DNA of 64,000 nucleotides from Physcomitrium patens (GCF_000002425.4 NC_037265.1:850835-914834); one strand, 5' to 3'. Positions 36,279 to 49,090 are shown, counted from the stretch's first letter. The notes: generated from the sequence alone by a model not told the origin. Translations and numbers: made by a program.

Positions 36279-36975
36279 GTTGATAGATATGTATTACTGT
36301 GCGACAAATGTGAATTCGCTTTGAAATGTAGACCATTCGGCCCCAATTGACCGCCACATTTGTTTTGAAAGCGCTACTCAGAATAAAGTCACATGTTCAA
36401 CTGCATTTTGTCTAAATGTTGTGGTAGATGTTGAGAAATTTACTTCATACATCATGATGCGCACAAATGCCATCTTAAGCGATTCGGGGGGGGGGGGATT
36501 GCACAAAACAGTAAGCGTATATGTGACATTTCTGTCGACCTCAATTAATTGGAAATCAGGGGAAGACAGATATGTTGTATGAACCCTTCACAGGCAGCGT
36601 CCAGTGCGTGCTCAGCACGGTAAGTTGTTAGTTATTGAAATAGTGACGATAAGTACTTTCAAGCGTACCGACGGTAATGGAACGCATGTTCAGGGCCGCG
36701 CCGACGCGGTCACATGTAACACACGTAAGCATAATCTCTCATAATTCTACCTTCTACCCTCATCAAAAAACTATACTTCACGTGACTCACGTTCAGGAGT
36801 TAGCAATCACCAGCGAATAAATTTTGAATGCGGCGAATTATTTTACAATGCAACCACCTTGCTAAAAACAAGGTATGAACCTCACTGTAGATCACATTAA
36901 CACTAATCTCTACCACAATCACTGGATGCAGTCCTAGTCAAGTAGACCCAATCCTCGGTCCGCTTCCAATGCCCT
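36279..36975. other. Intergenic stretch 3' of the secreted-protein gene
   Basis: Moderate base composition, a 12-nt G run at about 36486-36497 and short frames only. It probably includes the 3' UTR of the minus-strand gene at 36976-37617. Confidence 0.35.
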
Positions 36976-37617
36976 TTAGGGTGCATCACCGGTTACATTA
37001 TCATCGAAACTCGAAACAGTAGTTTCAGATGCAAGTGAGTCCTCGACAATCTGATCTGAGGATTCAAATGCGAATTGCGGCTCTGGGCTGTTTGTGCTTT
37101 CATTGAAGAGAACTGCACCATCATCAGCAGAGCCCCGAGCATCAGAACCAGAGTCATCGGTGCCAAAATCAGGCTCCTGAGTGTCAAAGCCAGTACCCTG
37201 AGTGTTGCTGAGATCAGCAAACTCTAGGGGAGAAGGGTCCTTCTGAGCATCGTACACATAGGAATTATCTTCCTTAACGCTGGAGAAAGACGCAAACTCA
37301 GATCCCGAGTTCTCCTCTAGGGGAACTGCCTGATCATCACTCGGTCCCTGCTGATTCAATGTTCCGAAATCTGCCAGGCTATCGGCGTCGGGAAGATCAC
37401 TGAGCACAGTCTGGTCTTCGGAGATGCCATTGTCCGAAGTCTGTACTCTCGTATAATCATAGTTTACAGGCTCCTCGACAGGAACCACTTCCTCAGCTTT
37501 AGCCTCAAAGTTGTAGATGGGATCCTGGAGGAGGAGGCGGGCACTATCGACATGAATTACCTGCACACAGAACAATGTCACACAGAGGGTCGCGATAACT
37601 AAGGGAAGACGAGCCAT
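36976..37617 (-). CDS. Acidic, Ser/Asp-rich secreted protein, unknown family
   Basis: A single uninterrupted 213-codon frame with a true ATG (37615-37617). Residues 1-26 form a classic signal peptide: basic MAR, hydrophobic VIATLCVTLFCVQV, cleavage likely after VDSA, leaving RLLLQD. The mature part is strongly acidic (many Asp and Glu), rich in Ser, almost free of Lys and Arg, and lacks Cys, so it is probably disordered. There are sequons NES (172) and NVT (207). An internal duplication is visible: residues 83-113 (DFGT ... DDQAVPL ... EFASFSS) against 150-187 (DFGT ... DDGAVLF ... QFAFESS). No family is recognised. It may be a cell-wall or apoplastic protein or a precursor of secreted peptides; that is inference. 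Confidence 0.7.
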   Translation of the reverse strand: MARLPLVIATLCVTLFCVQVIHVDSARLLLQDPIYNFEAKAEEVVPVEEPVNYDYTRVQTSDNGISEDQTVLSDLPDADSLADFGTLNQQGPSDDQAVPLEENSGSEFASFSSVKEDNSYVYDAQKDPSPLEFADLSNTQGTGFDTQEPDFGTDDSGSDARGSADDGAVLFNESTNSPEPQFAFESSDQIVEDSLASETTVSSFDDNVTGDAP

Positions 37618-38337
37618 TTCTCGACACTCTAGAACTAAGTGCTCAACCTTACGCTCCGACTACACCAAGACAATTTGCTTACATCAATGATTATCGCCGC
37701 TTGAGGATAGCAAGACCGAGGAAAAGATCCCTATATGTAAGTCAATTGCAAGCGAGTACAACACCGTTGAGGTTGCACGGTAAGGGTACTGACTTGCCTT
37801 CCTACGCACCGCTCCCTCTCAATGAAGGAATCTCGTTTCGCGCCATTGAGCCGATCCTCGATTCGCGACGAGATTAGACACCCTTGAATCGTGCCAGACA
37901 TTGAGCAGTGATTTCTACCGCTCCATCTACCCTGAGTCAAACCCTGATTTCATCGAGATTTCATCTGAGTTGCAACGGTCAAAATCACAGCAACCCCAGT
38001 GAATCTTCATACGGAAAACTTTAAAAAGAGTAGTGCGGCACATTTAATCAACAGCACTCAGAATTTTCTGCGAAAAATCCCTTCAACGCTTGGCACAAAT
38101 CGACTGTTTAGGAAAAGCAGAATATATCGTTTAATTCTTTTGAGATGTGCACAATAATTCTGAAACTTCCGATTGTTGATTAGAATTAAATAAAACTTGC
38201 TGGCTTTTCTCATGTTTCCAACACAAATAAATGAAACGTCACGGAGAAAACAAATTGCGCATTGAAATCGCATTCAACGGCTGGGACAAAGCAGGAAGCT
38301 TCCTGGCTAATCATGAAGAACACATGATCTTAGGCGG
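37618..38337 (-). promoter_or_regulatory. Upstream region of the secreted-protein gene
   Basis: About 700 bp of mixed composition upstream of the ATG. A TATA-like ACATATAGGG occurs on the minus strand around 37730-37740, ~110 bp upstream of the start codon. No other element could be defined. Confidence 0.3.
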
Positions 38338-38745
38338 TTAAATCACAAAAAAAATCATCCTTTTTTCTGGCACAGCCGATGTAGTTAATGATGAGAGGAC
38401 AAACCTCAAAATCGGCCAATGGGAAAATAAGGATTTTCCAGATGCTCCGAAGCTGGAGCAGCCAAGTTTGGCAAAAGTCTGCATGTTAATGGAACGTGTG
38501 GGATCTAAATGGAGAGCTATTCTCTGAAAAGCATGGGCCGCCGAGCTGGTGACAACTTCCTGGACGATGATAGCTCCAGCATTTATAAAGGACTCCTTGT
38601 TATTAGCAGTGGAACTCATGTTGCACAAGTCAAACTCGGAGTGATGTTCATCCACATATCCGAATAGACGACGGCCATCGGCTATTGATGTTGTTGTTGT
38701 TTTTGTCGATTTGGGAATGAATGAATGAGTGCGATTCGGAAGCAT
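38338..38745 (-). CDS. Hypothetical 135-residue ORF
   Basis: ATG at 38743-38745 and 135 codons without a stop in a region of mixed composition. The product is Ser/Thr-rich with no signal peptide or recognisable domain; the last third is hydrophobic-basic (SLFSHWPILRFVLSSL). It could be one exon of a gene or a long chance frame, as a (GTT)n tract sits 60 bp upstream. Confidence 0.3.
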   Translation of the reverse strand: MLPNRTHSFIPKSTKTTTTSIADGRRLFGYVDEHHSEFDLCNMSSTANNKESFINAGAIIVQEVVTSSAAHAFQRIALHLDPTRSINMQTFAKLGCSSFGASGKSLFSHWPILRFVLSSLTTSAVPEKRMIFFVI

Positions 38746-38806
38746 TGCGATGCATCGGTAGTTCTCGTAATCCTTGATGGTTAGTGGGCCCCCTGCAAAG
38801 TCAGCA

Positions 38807-38807
<1 letters not shown>

Positions 38808-38840
<33 letters not shown>
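38808..38840. repeat. (GTT)11 microsatellite
   Basis: Eleven uninterrupted GTT units, upstream of the minus-strand ORF at 38338-38745. A short (AAG)5 tract follows at about 38937-38951. Confidence 0.95.
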
Positions 38841-39028
38841 ATCCTCTTTGCAGCTTCTTTCTCATGCTTCCTTTTGAGGGGGGAGAATGGGAAGCTTTCC
38901 CAGCACATTGATTTTCTGGGTGTTTTTACACTGTTAAGAAGAAGAAGAAGCCTGAAGTTTACAAGGAAGGGGAAATAGAAGTGAAACAAGAGACGGAGAA
39001 AGTTGGAGGAGGTTGTAGAGGAGGGAAA

Positions 39029-40490
39029 TCTTGTTCTTTTTTTTTTTCTTTTTTTCTTTTATTTTCTTTTTTTTCGGGGGTATGGAAGGCAATCGAAGTG
39101 AGAAAATTAAATGTTGTGAATAGGAGGAAAATATATGGGTTTTAATGATATGAGTGGTAGAGGAAGAGAATACTTTTTACAGGATAATGATCAATATAGG
39201 AGGTAAAAGGAATTATTAAAAAGCAATAATAGAAAGCACCAGAAGAAAATAGGGATGTAAAAATGAGTGAAAAGTAGAATAATGAAATTTGGAGAATGAA
39301 TGTGGAGAGTATATGAAATAATAACAATAAAGTAGATGAGGAGAAAAAACAAATAATAATAAAGAGAATGAGTAACATATAAGTAAATCAATAGGATTGA
39401 ATAAAAGAAGATAATAAGGTTTGAGCAGTATAAAGAGGTCTATAATGAGAATGGAATTTAGGATATAAGAGAGAATTGATGAAGTCAATTGAGTGCAAGA
39501 AGTGGTACAGATGGAAAATAGAATTTGGAAACTAAAAAGCTATACAAGATTAAGAAAAAAAGATGAAAAGTGATAAGACATAGTGGATAACAACCATACT
39601 ACTTAGTAAATACAAAGCAACAGACGAAAAGGTTGAAAGTTAAATAAACATTAATAAGCAGCAAAAAAAAGTATGTTTATTTTTATACATGAAAAAATAT
39701 AAGAAAATTAAAAGAAAAAATATTTATTTGTTTATTGGAAAGTACTAGAAAAATTTGGAAAAGAAAAAAGAAGTACAAAATGAAGAAGAAAATTTTCATA
39801 AATAAAAACTAATTAATTAATTAAGAGAATATAATTTAGATAATAAAAAAAGTTTTGATTAATTAAGGAAATATTTTAAAATTAAACGTAGCAAAAGATG
39901 ATAATAAATTTTATTCAAATAAATAAATAAATAGAGAGAATAGAAAATATAATATAATATAATATAATTGAAAGTCTTTGAAATTATTGGTGACTTAGAA
40001 TGTAACTCATTTAGTAGTTTAAATTAGTAATTAGATTGAAATAGCTAATCATATTAAAGAAATTATACAATTATGACTTTTAAGAAAAAAATATTAAAAT
40101 ACAATACTAAAAAAATAGAATTATATAAATTAAAAAAAAAACTCAATTATTCAATATTCGAAAAATAAAAATTAAGATGATTTATAAAAGAATATGAAGT
40201 AGAATAAAAGGAGAAAAAAAACTCATTAAAGTGTAAGATCATTAAAATAATTAGTAGGAAAAAATAATCATTTTGAAGACCGCTTTTGAGTGGCTAGAAT
40301 TAGAAAAGTTAGAACAAGCAATCTATAGAAGAAAGTTAAAAAAAAATAAATAATAAATAAAATAAAAGCAATTGGATAAAAAATAAGCTTGTATGATAAA
40401 ATTTTATTTAAAACAATTACTCAAAGACATATCTATTCTTTCTTTTTTTCTCTTTATATCTCTTCTTTTCATTCTTTTATCTTTTTAAAG
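39029..40490. repeat. Strand-asymmetric purine-rich block framed by pyrimidine tracts
   Basis: A C/T-only run (about 39029-39074), then ~1.3 kb of plus strand dominated by A and G (GAGGAGAAAAAAC, GAAAAAATATAAG and similar), including AATA and AATAT microsatellites near 39920-39970, then another C/T-rich run (about 40433-40487). No gene is supported; minus-strand open frames are Leu/Ile/Phe/Ser-only low-complexity products of the bias. Confidence 0.6.
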
Positions 40491-40597
40491 AAGTATATTG
40501 TAATATCTTATAAAACATTGAGTAGAGAAACTTTTTAAAAGGTTAAAATATTCATTAATTGTCAAAAATTTTACATGAATTACTAACATACTTTCAA

Positions 40598-41156
40598 TAA
40601 GTGAGTCATTTTTTTGATAGTAATGGTTGGAGCCGTATCTTAAGTTTTTGGATGAATTTTTGGCTCAAATTTTTTGTAAGTGTGAGTTATTAGGTTAAAA
40701 AGCTATAGATCAAAGTTTCATAGTATTTGAGTGCTTATTTTGTGAGATATGAAGAAAATAGCATGCAGATGTATATAAGCTAGGATTTAAAGCTACTATT
40801 AGGATTTTGATGATATCTCAAGATCCATAATGAATTTGTAGTTGATTTTTTTTGTAGTAGTTTTTGAAAGTATGTTAGTACTTCATGTAAAATTTTAGAT
40901 TTTTTAGACAGTCCAATCATGAGATATAAGTTTTTGAAATTTAGAAAATATTTCTCGTAAGGATATATAAGGTTTTAAGATACTTTATCATACATTTGGG
41001 CATTTTTTTTGGTACTTAGGCTTGTGTATTGATGTAATTGCCCTAAAAGGGAAAATATTATATATATAAACTTGGTACTTTTATATCTTAGATTTGATTG
41101 AATATTTAGTGGCAGCCAGAAGCTCAGTGCTTTCTTGAGGCAAACTCTCTCTACTC
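40598..41156 (+). repeat. Family C LTR fragment (3' part)
   Basis: Colinear with 11260-11822: AAGTGAGTCATTTTT, TGATAGTAATGGTTGGAGCC, TATAGATCAAAGTTTCAT, GGCAGCCAGAAGCTCAGTGC and CTCTACTCCGATA at the end. The first half of the LTR is missing. Confidence 0.75.
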
Positions 41157-41582
41157 CGATACCGTTGGATGAAAACAACATTCCAAGGCAGAGTAGTAAT
41201 AGCAACAACGTCCAAAGTACAGCAGCAACAACCTCAATAAAAACCTTCCAACTTCAATCTCTCATAACTTTTTTATTTCAACTCCAAATTTGATGATTCT
41301 TTCATCTAACCTTATTAATTCTCTCTTCTATACAATGGACATATTAAAACAAGAAAATAATCCCACTAATAGTGAACTCCAAGAAGACCTTACAAAGATA
41401 TGAAATAAACAACTTATAACATAAGTTTATAAAAAACAAGAATATTACAACTCTTTAGTGCCTCAATGGGCCACCCTTACCAAGGACTCAAATCAAAGAT
41501 GAGAGAAGAAGAATAAGAATTTGAAAAGGCCTTATATATCCAAGCCCTCAAGCTATTTATTGGCAATTATCATTGTCGATAA
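41157..41582. other. Unassigned stretch between LTR fragment and minisatellite
   Basis: Moderately AT-rich, with no frame or known repeat identified. It may be internal sequence of the retroelement preceding the family B gag at 42040. Confidence 0.3.
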
Positions 41583-41880
41583 CTTGTGGCTTTAACAGTA
41601 GAGTAATTTTTCATCTTCTTCCTTCACCATTACTTGTGGCTTTAAGAGTAGAATAATTTTTCATCTTCTTCCTTCACCATCACTTGTGGCTTCAAGAGTA
41701 GAGTAATTCTTCATCTTCTTCCTTCACCATCACTTGTGGCTTCAAGAGTAGAGTAATTCTTCATCTTCTTCCTTCACCATCACTTGTGGCTTCAAGAGTA
41801 GAGTAATTCTTCATCTTCTTCCTTCACCATCACTTTTGGCTTCAAGAGCAAAGTAACTCTCTATCTTCTTTTACTATACT
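41583..41880. repeat. 50-bp minisatellite, six units
   Basis: CTTGTGGC recurs at 41583, 41633, 41683, 41733 and 41783, and CTTTTGGC at 41833, exactly 50 bp apart. The unit contains TTCATCTTCTTCCTTCACCA and CTTCAAGAGTAGAGTAA. Units 3-5 are nearly identical; the outer units are more diverged. Confidence 0.95.
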
Positions 41881-42299
41881 TTGACTACAATTAACTTCAT
41901 TTTTTCTAAAAATCTCTATTTTTTCACAATTAAAAAATTTATAATATTATATCTTATCAAAATATCAAAAATTAACTAAATAAAATTTTGGTGCATAATT
42001 TATGGCTCACAAATGTCAATTATTTTTTTGAATTTGATGACATCTATTTCAATCCAAGAAATATATAAGACTCTTTTCAAAGATGCTTTTGATAAATTGG
42101 TTAAAGGCATAAGAGAATCGATAATAGAGATGAATGAATTGAAGAAGAGCTAAAGAACTACATCTTTGCATGTATCCAAGGAATCAAAGGGATTTATTAA
42201 GAGATGCATGTATTGTGATAGTTTTGAGCATGATAAGAAATGTTGCTCTAATTATAATGAAGACTTAAAAGTTATTTAAAAGAACTACTATTAGAATCT

Positions 42300-43310
42300 A
42301 TATAACTTCATTTTCTTTTGATAGTGGCTTTTAGGATTAATTTTGACTGATAGTTACTTTTTTTTATTTCATGTCAAATTTTTTAGACATTGGTGATTCT
42401 TGAAGTCTTATTTTGTTTCTTTTATTTGATGATTAGGACATATATTATTTAAATCTTATTAGAAAAAAGATTGAAGATGGATCTTGGTAGCAAAAAAAAA
42501 AGTTAAGACATCCATTAGGATGAATGGAGATAGATGATGAAAATCTCTATTCCTATTAGCCAAAAATCATGTCCAATGGACATCAAGGAGGCTGCCTGAA
42601 GCCGTATTAGGAATTAGGGTTATTTTTTCGAATGCAGTTGAAATTTGGAGGCTAAAATCAGCAAAATTAGGTTTTTGGCTAAAGTTTTGGTGAATATTTT
42701 GTATGATTTAGAGTTCATATGAAAGAGATATAGGTACTCAAAGTTAAGGTATTGATTTTGTTTCTATTGTCACTCTTTTGGACATAATATACATGTACAA
42801 AAAGTAATAAAGAATCAGCAACTAAGGTTAAAGAGAGTTTTCTTTTGACTATACTTTTGGTTTATTATTTAATGAATTCTAAGTTGAAATAAAGGAGATA
42901 TTGGAGGTTGAAGTGAGCACTTTAAATTTAAGGGTAGTAAGTAACTCGACTTATTAGTGGTTGTATTTTGAGCTATATCTTAAGCAATTTGATAAGATTT
43001 TGGCTCAAAATTTTCAAAAATATATATTATCATGTAAATAAATTTTATGCATAAATTTTGTGACATTTGAATTTTGGATTTTTGAGATATGAAGAAAATA
43101 GTACTTGAGTATTTGTAAGTTAGGATTTAGGGCACCTATTAGGGTTTTTAAGATGCCAAAAATTTAGTAGTGATTTTATGGTTTTTTTTTGTAATAAAGC
43201 TTAAAAATAATAGCTATGTTATGTAAGAATTTGAAAAAAATTGAACTGTTGGATCAAAGGATATAAATTTCTAAAGTTTGAGAAGAAAAAATGCTTTGTA
43301 GGAAAAAAAG
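42300..43310 (+). repeat. Family C LTR fragment inserted in family B gag/protease
   Basis: Aligns with 10680-11650: CAAGGAGGCTGCCTGA, TATTAGGAATTAGGGTTA, AGTAAGTAACTCGACTTA and TAGGATTTAGGGC. The 3' end of the LTR is missing and the 5' border is too decayed to place exactly. Confidence 0.55.
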
Positions 43311-44726
43311 AATTAAAGGAGTTAAAGCTAATCTCAAAGAAGAGAAGGATCTTTCTATCCAGAAGCACAAGTAATATCTTCATTTCAATCAAAAAGTAGA
43401 CTTAGAACTCAAGAAAGTGGAACAAAAGAGAAAAAAAATAAATACTCAAATAATCCAAAAGATAAAGGCCTTTTCTATATGCTTCAATTAGATATTGAAA
43501 TTGTATTGATGTGAAGGAAATTTTAGAAGAGAGGATTCTTGATGCAAAAATTGACTTCAACTTATGGAAGATACTTGGCATTACAAAAAAAAATTTCTTC
43601 AGCTTATTATTGATGTTATTAAGAAAAAGAGGCAAATGATAGTGGAAGTAGTTATAAGAGACATCAAGGAGTACACCTTGGCACTTATTGATCATGGATC
43701 AAAGATCAACATCATTTTAAGGAAGATTTATAAAATAGAATAGTGGCCTATTAGTATTAATTATAGATAGATGTTGAAGGTTGCTAATTATGAGTAAGAT
43801 GATTTGTTTGGAACATGTGTGGAAGTTAGAATAAGGATTGGAAATATAGATATGGAGAAATATTTCTTTGTGCAAAACTTTGATGCTTAATTGGTGATTT
43901 TAGGATAACCTTATATCACAGCTACAAAGATGGAGACCAAAGTCTTAGATGATACATCTCATTATACAAAGATTAGAAATTATGATAGAAAAAGTTCAAT
44001 ACAATTTCTTACAATAAGATCAGATCATGAATAAAATAAGAACCAATTAAAAGAGGTGAATTCATTTTGAATATTATTAATTTCAAGTGGTGAATGCATT
44101 TTGGATATTATTAAAAAAGAAGGATTTGAAGATAATTATGTGAAATTTTTAGAAGAATTGGCTTTATATAAGGATGGAAATAGAGTAAATATTATTATAG
44201 AGCTTTATTCAAGATAATTATATGAAGAGGTTTTTGAGTTTTCTAAGAAGCTTAGAATAATTGATAGTCATGTGATATTATAAGGGACTATGATGCATAC
44301 TAAGTATAAGACCATGGCCAAGAAGATGAAGCTTATGACACTCAATTGCCTCAAGATACCAAATATCATATCAAATAAGCTACCAAGGAGCCAAGATTGA
44401 GGGAGTTAAGAAAGATTGATCACAAGTTTATAAAGGAGTCTTTAGATAAGTTAAAGATTTGAGGAGGTGATTTTTTGATTGAAATGGAGAAAAAGAAGTT
44501 TCTAGAGATGCTCTCTAAATATGATAAGGCTTTTGCCTTTGCATCCAAAGAAATTAGTTGTTTGAATCCTAGTATAATAGCCCCTATAGTTATTTTTATT
44601 ATTCCACATATGCCTTGGAACTTGAAGCCTATTCTAATATCAAAGGCTTTACTTTCTAAATTAATAGATTTATTAAAAGAAAGGATCAAGATGGACATTC
44701 TTGAATCATCTTTTGTACCTTTGTGA

Positions 44727-45740
44727 GTCCTATCAATAGATCTTAATTAGTGGAATGCTTAAAAATTATAGTATTGAATTATTTAATGAGATAAATACTA
44801 AGGTTAGAGAGTCTTTTTGATTATTAACATATTTATTACAATTTAGAAGTATTTATAAGTATAAAAGTCTTTTTAGAAGAAAAGTTATAAAAATGGAGTC
44901 TTAGTAAATCTTGAATGCAATTATCTTAGTTGATGTAGTATTTTCATTCATTATTGGGTATTAATGATTAGTAATTGAGACCAATGTCTATATTAGCATT
45001 GTATCTACATGTATTACTTACAAAAATCCTATCAATGATTAGTTAATAGTTAAAAAAAGTATGAAAAAGAACTTCATGTCTTTTAAGCTATGTATATAGA
45101 AAATAAGAATTTTAGTGGATTTAAATTGATTTTATTATTAAAAAAAAATCACCAAGATAGAAAAATATAGCCTTATATGGATACTAATATTATAGAAATA
45201 TTATAGTATTTTTTATAATTTATTTAGAACTTATTTAGGATTTTATATCAATTTTTAGAGAAAATTTTAAGACCTTGGAAAAATTGAATTTTACTACCTT
45301 GAGAGCTATTATGAAGAAATGAAGCAAGATTTGATGACTTCGTTAGATTTCTGAGCTAATTGGGTGTTTTTGAACACCATGGTGAAGTCAAAAATGCAAA
45401 AAAAGTAGTTTTACTAGTAGAAATAGGAGGACCAGCAGCTAGTATAGTCCTTGTAGGAAGAGAGGTGCACAATTTCCATATGGATTGTAGCACCTTGGGT
45501 ATAGGTAAGAAGATAAGACTAAGGCCTCAAGGCCTCTTTAGATGACCAATATACACTACTTGTGAGCCTTGGTGAGACTCAAACTCCTGATTTCTTAAGC
45601 AAGTTATCCTTGAGGTAAACATTATTCACTTAACTTTTTTATTATTTACATTCTATCTTTAATCTATCATAACTTACTCATAATAACTTGAAATTATATG
45701 ATTTTTATGTCATTGGAAAGATAAAAAAATTATCTATTTA

Positions 45741-45776
<36 letters not shown>

Positions 45777-46020
45777 ATTTTATTTTTTATATATAAAAAT
45801 CTAGTGAATAGATTGTGACTTAGTTTTAGGTGTTGTAATTATTTGATTTCATTTCTTTCACTTGTATTGTAGTTGTTCCTCTTGATTTTTGTAAATTGCT
45901 TACTTCACTTCATACCACCAATTAAAAGCAACTCTTAATTGAGGCCATTTTGTAATTGGGATTGAAGAGTGAAATTTACATTCACAACCTTACTCCAATT
46001 GATAGTTTATCATGCCAAAG
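44727..46020. mobile_element. Unclassified insertion in family B RT
   Basis: RT sequence breaks after ILESSFVPL and resumes at about 46030 with PTNKMTIKN. The ~1.3-kb insert has an (AT)n run (45745-45772) and a GC-richer centre (45340-45620) with a 61-codon frame of no known family. Size fits a solo LTR, but no terminal TG/CA pair or duplication was confirmed. Confidence 0.4.
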
Positions 46021-46792
46021 AAGTCTAGGATATTTAAATTCATTTAAAACATGCAACCAACCAATAAGATGACTATTAAGAATATGGAGTTTAGATTGGT
46101 GATAGATAAAGTAACAAAAGCTTTTGCAAGGCATGCCATTTATTCTAATGGAGATTTATAATTGAGTAATGATCAATTTCAATTAGCAAAAGAGAGTAGG
46201 GACCTAACCAATATGAAGACTCTTTTGGATCTAATGCATATGTGTACTTTGCCATAAGTTGCAACTAATTTAGTGGCTCATATGCAAAATACAATGAACC
46301 AAATTTTAAGAGAATTTATGTCAAAGAAGACCATATCTTTTTTAGATGATGTTTCAATCAAAGATTGTAAGGAAGAGATTAAAGATTTGATTTTGAAAGA
46401 AGATGGATCTTATATATTTATAAAAGAACATATTGAAGATGTGAATTTTATTTTAAAAAAACTTGAGGAGATAAATCTCACTTTATTCTTTAAAAAATCT
46501 ATATTTAGATTTTAAAAAATTATGATTATTGGACATTTATGTAGAAGCTATAGAAAGAAATCAAAATTAGAAAATATAGATGCCATAGCAAGGATAAGAA
46601 GTCTTTTGGATGCTTGTGTGTTTTATCGTATATAAATTTTTCATTATGCTAATATTGAAGAGCCGTTGTATTAGTTATTGATAAAAAGAAAGAAGTTTAT
46701 ATAGGGTGAGGAATAAGAAATGGCCTTAGATAAATAAAAGGTTGTTTTGAAATCACCACTGGTGTGAAGGTAAGTAGACTATATGAAACAGA

Positions 46793-47285
46793 ATCAGATT
46801 ATATCAAAAATCTAAGAACTTTTTAATCTATAGTAATATAAAGCCTCATTACAAAATAAGATAAAATAGTCCAAAATAAAATAAAATGGAATTAAATACA
46901 ATAAGACATAAAAGTCAAAATTGAACAAATAAAAATATAATAAAACAAAATTAAATAAAAAGATACAAAACCAAATTTTACTAAGATAAAGGATTCAAAG
47001 CTATATTTGATCAGATGCCCCAAAAGGCCTTGGTCAGTCTTATTTGTACCTTGTCTTATCACTTTGGACTTTCTAGAATATTTTTAGGCAGTGGATCCCA
47101 CCTAGATAATTTTTGTAAGCTTTGTTTAAAAGATTCTATAGTAGAATCCACCTAAATAACTACCTTAAACTCTTTCTAAAATATTCTATAATAGATCTTA
47201 TCTAGTCTATTAATCTAAACTCAATTCTAAAAACTTCCATGGTTGTAACTATCTATATAATTATCTTATTTATATTATATAATAT
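46793..47285. repeat. ~490-bp insertion in family B RNase H, LTR-like
   Basis: The RNase H sequence is interrupted after GGTAAGTAGACTATA and resumes with ATTATGAAAGATCGGTG. The insert begins TGAAACAG and ends in TATAATATTATA; a TATA-like duplication is plausible but AT-rich. It resembles none of the other LTRs. Confidence 0.4.
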
Positions 47286-49090
47286 TATAATTATGAAAGA
47301 TCGGTGATAGTATCAATTGACATAAGTTTTATAGCTATTAAATGGACTACTTGTCAAGATGATAAGAAAAGTAATCAATTTATAATTAGGTTTAGAATAA
47401 AGATTCTTATTAAGAAGCAAAGAGCTTATCTATAAAAAAAATAGAGCTTTGAGATAGATGTACTGCATTAAAGGCTAAGAAGAATGACTTAATAGGTGAT
47501 CATATAGTATTAGAGACTGATTGCTTACTTCTACTTAGAATAGTTTTTAATTATCCTGTACTAGATATTATTATGTTTAGATAAATTACTTTTATTAAGT
47601 TTCTAAATCCTATTTTGGCGCATGTCATAGACAAAGAAAACTTGATGGCAGATATATTATTTAGGATTAGGTACTCAAAAGAGAAGAAAATGCTTGCACA
47701 AGAAGAAGATGGAGACTTGGTCTAAGGCTTTGCATTTGTTACAAGTAGAGAAGAATAAGGTCATGAAGTTCTATCCTTCAAAATCGATTTGTATGAGGGA
47801 AGGTTGAGAGATATTGACTTATATTTGAGTACTATAAAGAGGCAAGAGGAATGGTTGGACAAGACCTTTAAGGATATTAGGCACCAATCCTATAACTATC
47901 TTCTACATGATAGATTCTAATAGAAGAGGCCAAAAAAAAGAGATAGTATGTCATTGAGAGTAGTGGATGATTTGGAGACTAAACATAAGATATTAGGTGA
48001 ATTTTATAATGCATTGTAAACTAGACATAGAGGAGTTTGGACTACTTATATCAAGATCAAGAAGCACTATTGTTAGAAAGACTTATATAAGGATGTAGAA
48101 GAATTTTGACTTCTTATAAAGAGTACCAATTGCAATCGAAGATGATACATAAAGATAGTTTATGTCCTACCTATTGACTTGCTATTCATTTTCAATAGAT
48201 GATTGATTTAGTTGTCATTTCAATAGGACTTTGGAATATAAAATATTTAATTTTGGCAAAAGAGAAATACTTCAATTATATTTAAGGAAAGAAATTGAGG
48301 ATAAAATCTATGGAGGTGGTGTGTTGATTTATTTTGGAAGATATTATTTGTTACTATGGAAGTATTGGGAGAATGAGAACAAATCAAGATGAGCTTGATG
48401 TAGCAAAGAGATTTTTTTACAAGATATGGAGTGCAATTGAAATTGACCACCTCTTATAATTTCGAAGCTAATAATAAGAGTGAAAGGAGACACCCTAGAA
48501 TCATTCAAGCTTTAATCAAGCCATGTAGGGATTAATCAAAGTTGTAGCTTAGACTTTTGTCATTTTCTTTATAGGCAAATAGAACTACTCATAGCTTAGT
48601 TATTAGCTATATGCCAATAGAATTGATATTGGAAAAAAAGTCCTTAATGCTTATAGAATAATCTATTCTTTTTTTATTATTTTTATCTTGAAAAGATGGC
48701 ATTGACAAAGAAAGATTGTTTAAGCTTTGAATTTGCCAATTAGAAAGATTACTTGAGGAATATCAAGTTGCTATAGAAAGGTTTATGGCAGCAAGGTTGA
48801 ATGACAAAGAGAGGTTTGATAAAACTCACTAATTAAGACCTAAGCCATTAAAAAAGATGATTGGATTTTGATTTATGATAGTAGTTTGATGCACCAATAT
48901 TCTACTCTTTATAACTTTGCATGGTATTAATTTAGACACTATGTGGTGGTTGAAGTACATGAAATGCAACTTATTCTCTTTGAGAGTTAGATTGGATATT
49001 ATTAATGATAAGGATTGCATAGAAGTAAATTAAAATCTTCAAGCAATGAGATAGGATGAAATATGTAGAAGATTTAGAGGTTTTTGAGCT

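Larger units (their letters stand above)
42040..49090 (+). mobile_element. Old family B Ty3/gypsy element with nested insertions
   Basis: Plus-strand remnants in order: gag zinc knuckle (42200-42250, C-x2-C-x4-H-x4-C), protease (43560-44010, LIDHGSKIN for L-I-D-T-G-S), pre-RT (44475-44726), RT (46050-46560, with catalytic FLDD), RNase H (47290-47690) and integrase (47960-49060, TTSYNFEANNKSE). These align with the family B pol at 55854-58032. Insertions: a family C LTR fragment (about 42300-43310), an unclassified ~1.3-kb piece (44727-46020) and a ~490-bp piece (46793-47285). Stops throughout. Confidence 0.75.

Noticed and set aside
38801..38989. Short frames rich in Val, Leu or Thr on both strands
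   Set aside because: Produced by translating the (GTT)n microsatellite.
39142..39488. Hydrophobic Leu/Ile/Phe/Ser frames on the minus strand resembling membrane proteins
   Set aside because: They are translations of the purine-biased block and have no start context or conserved motif.
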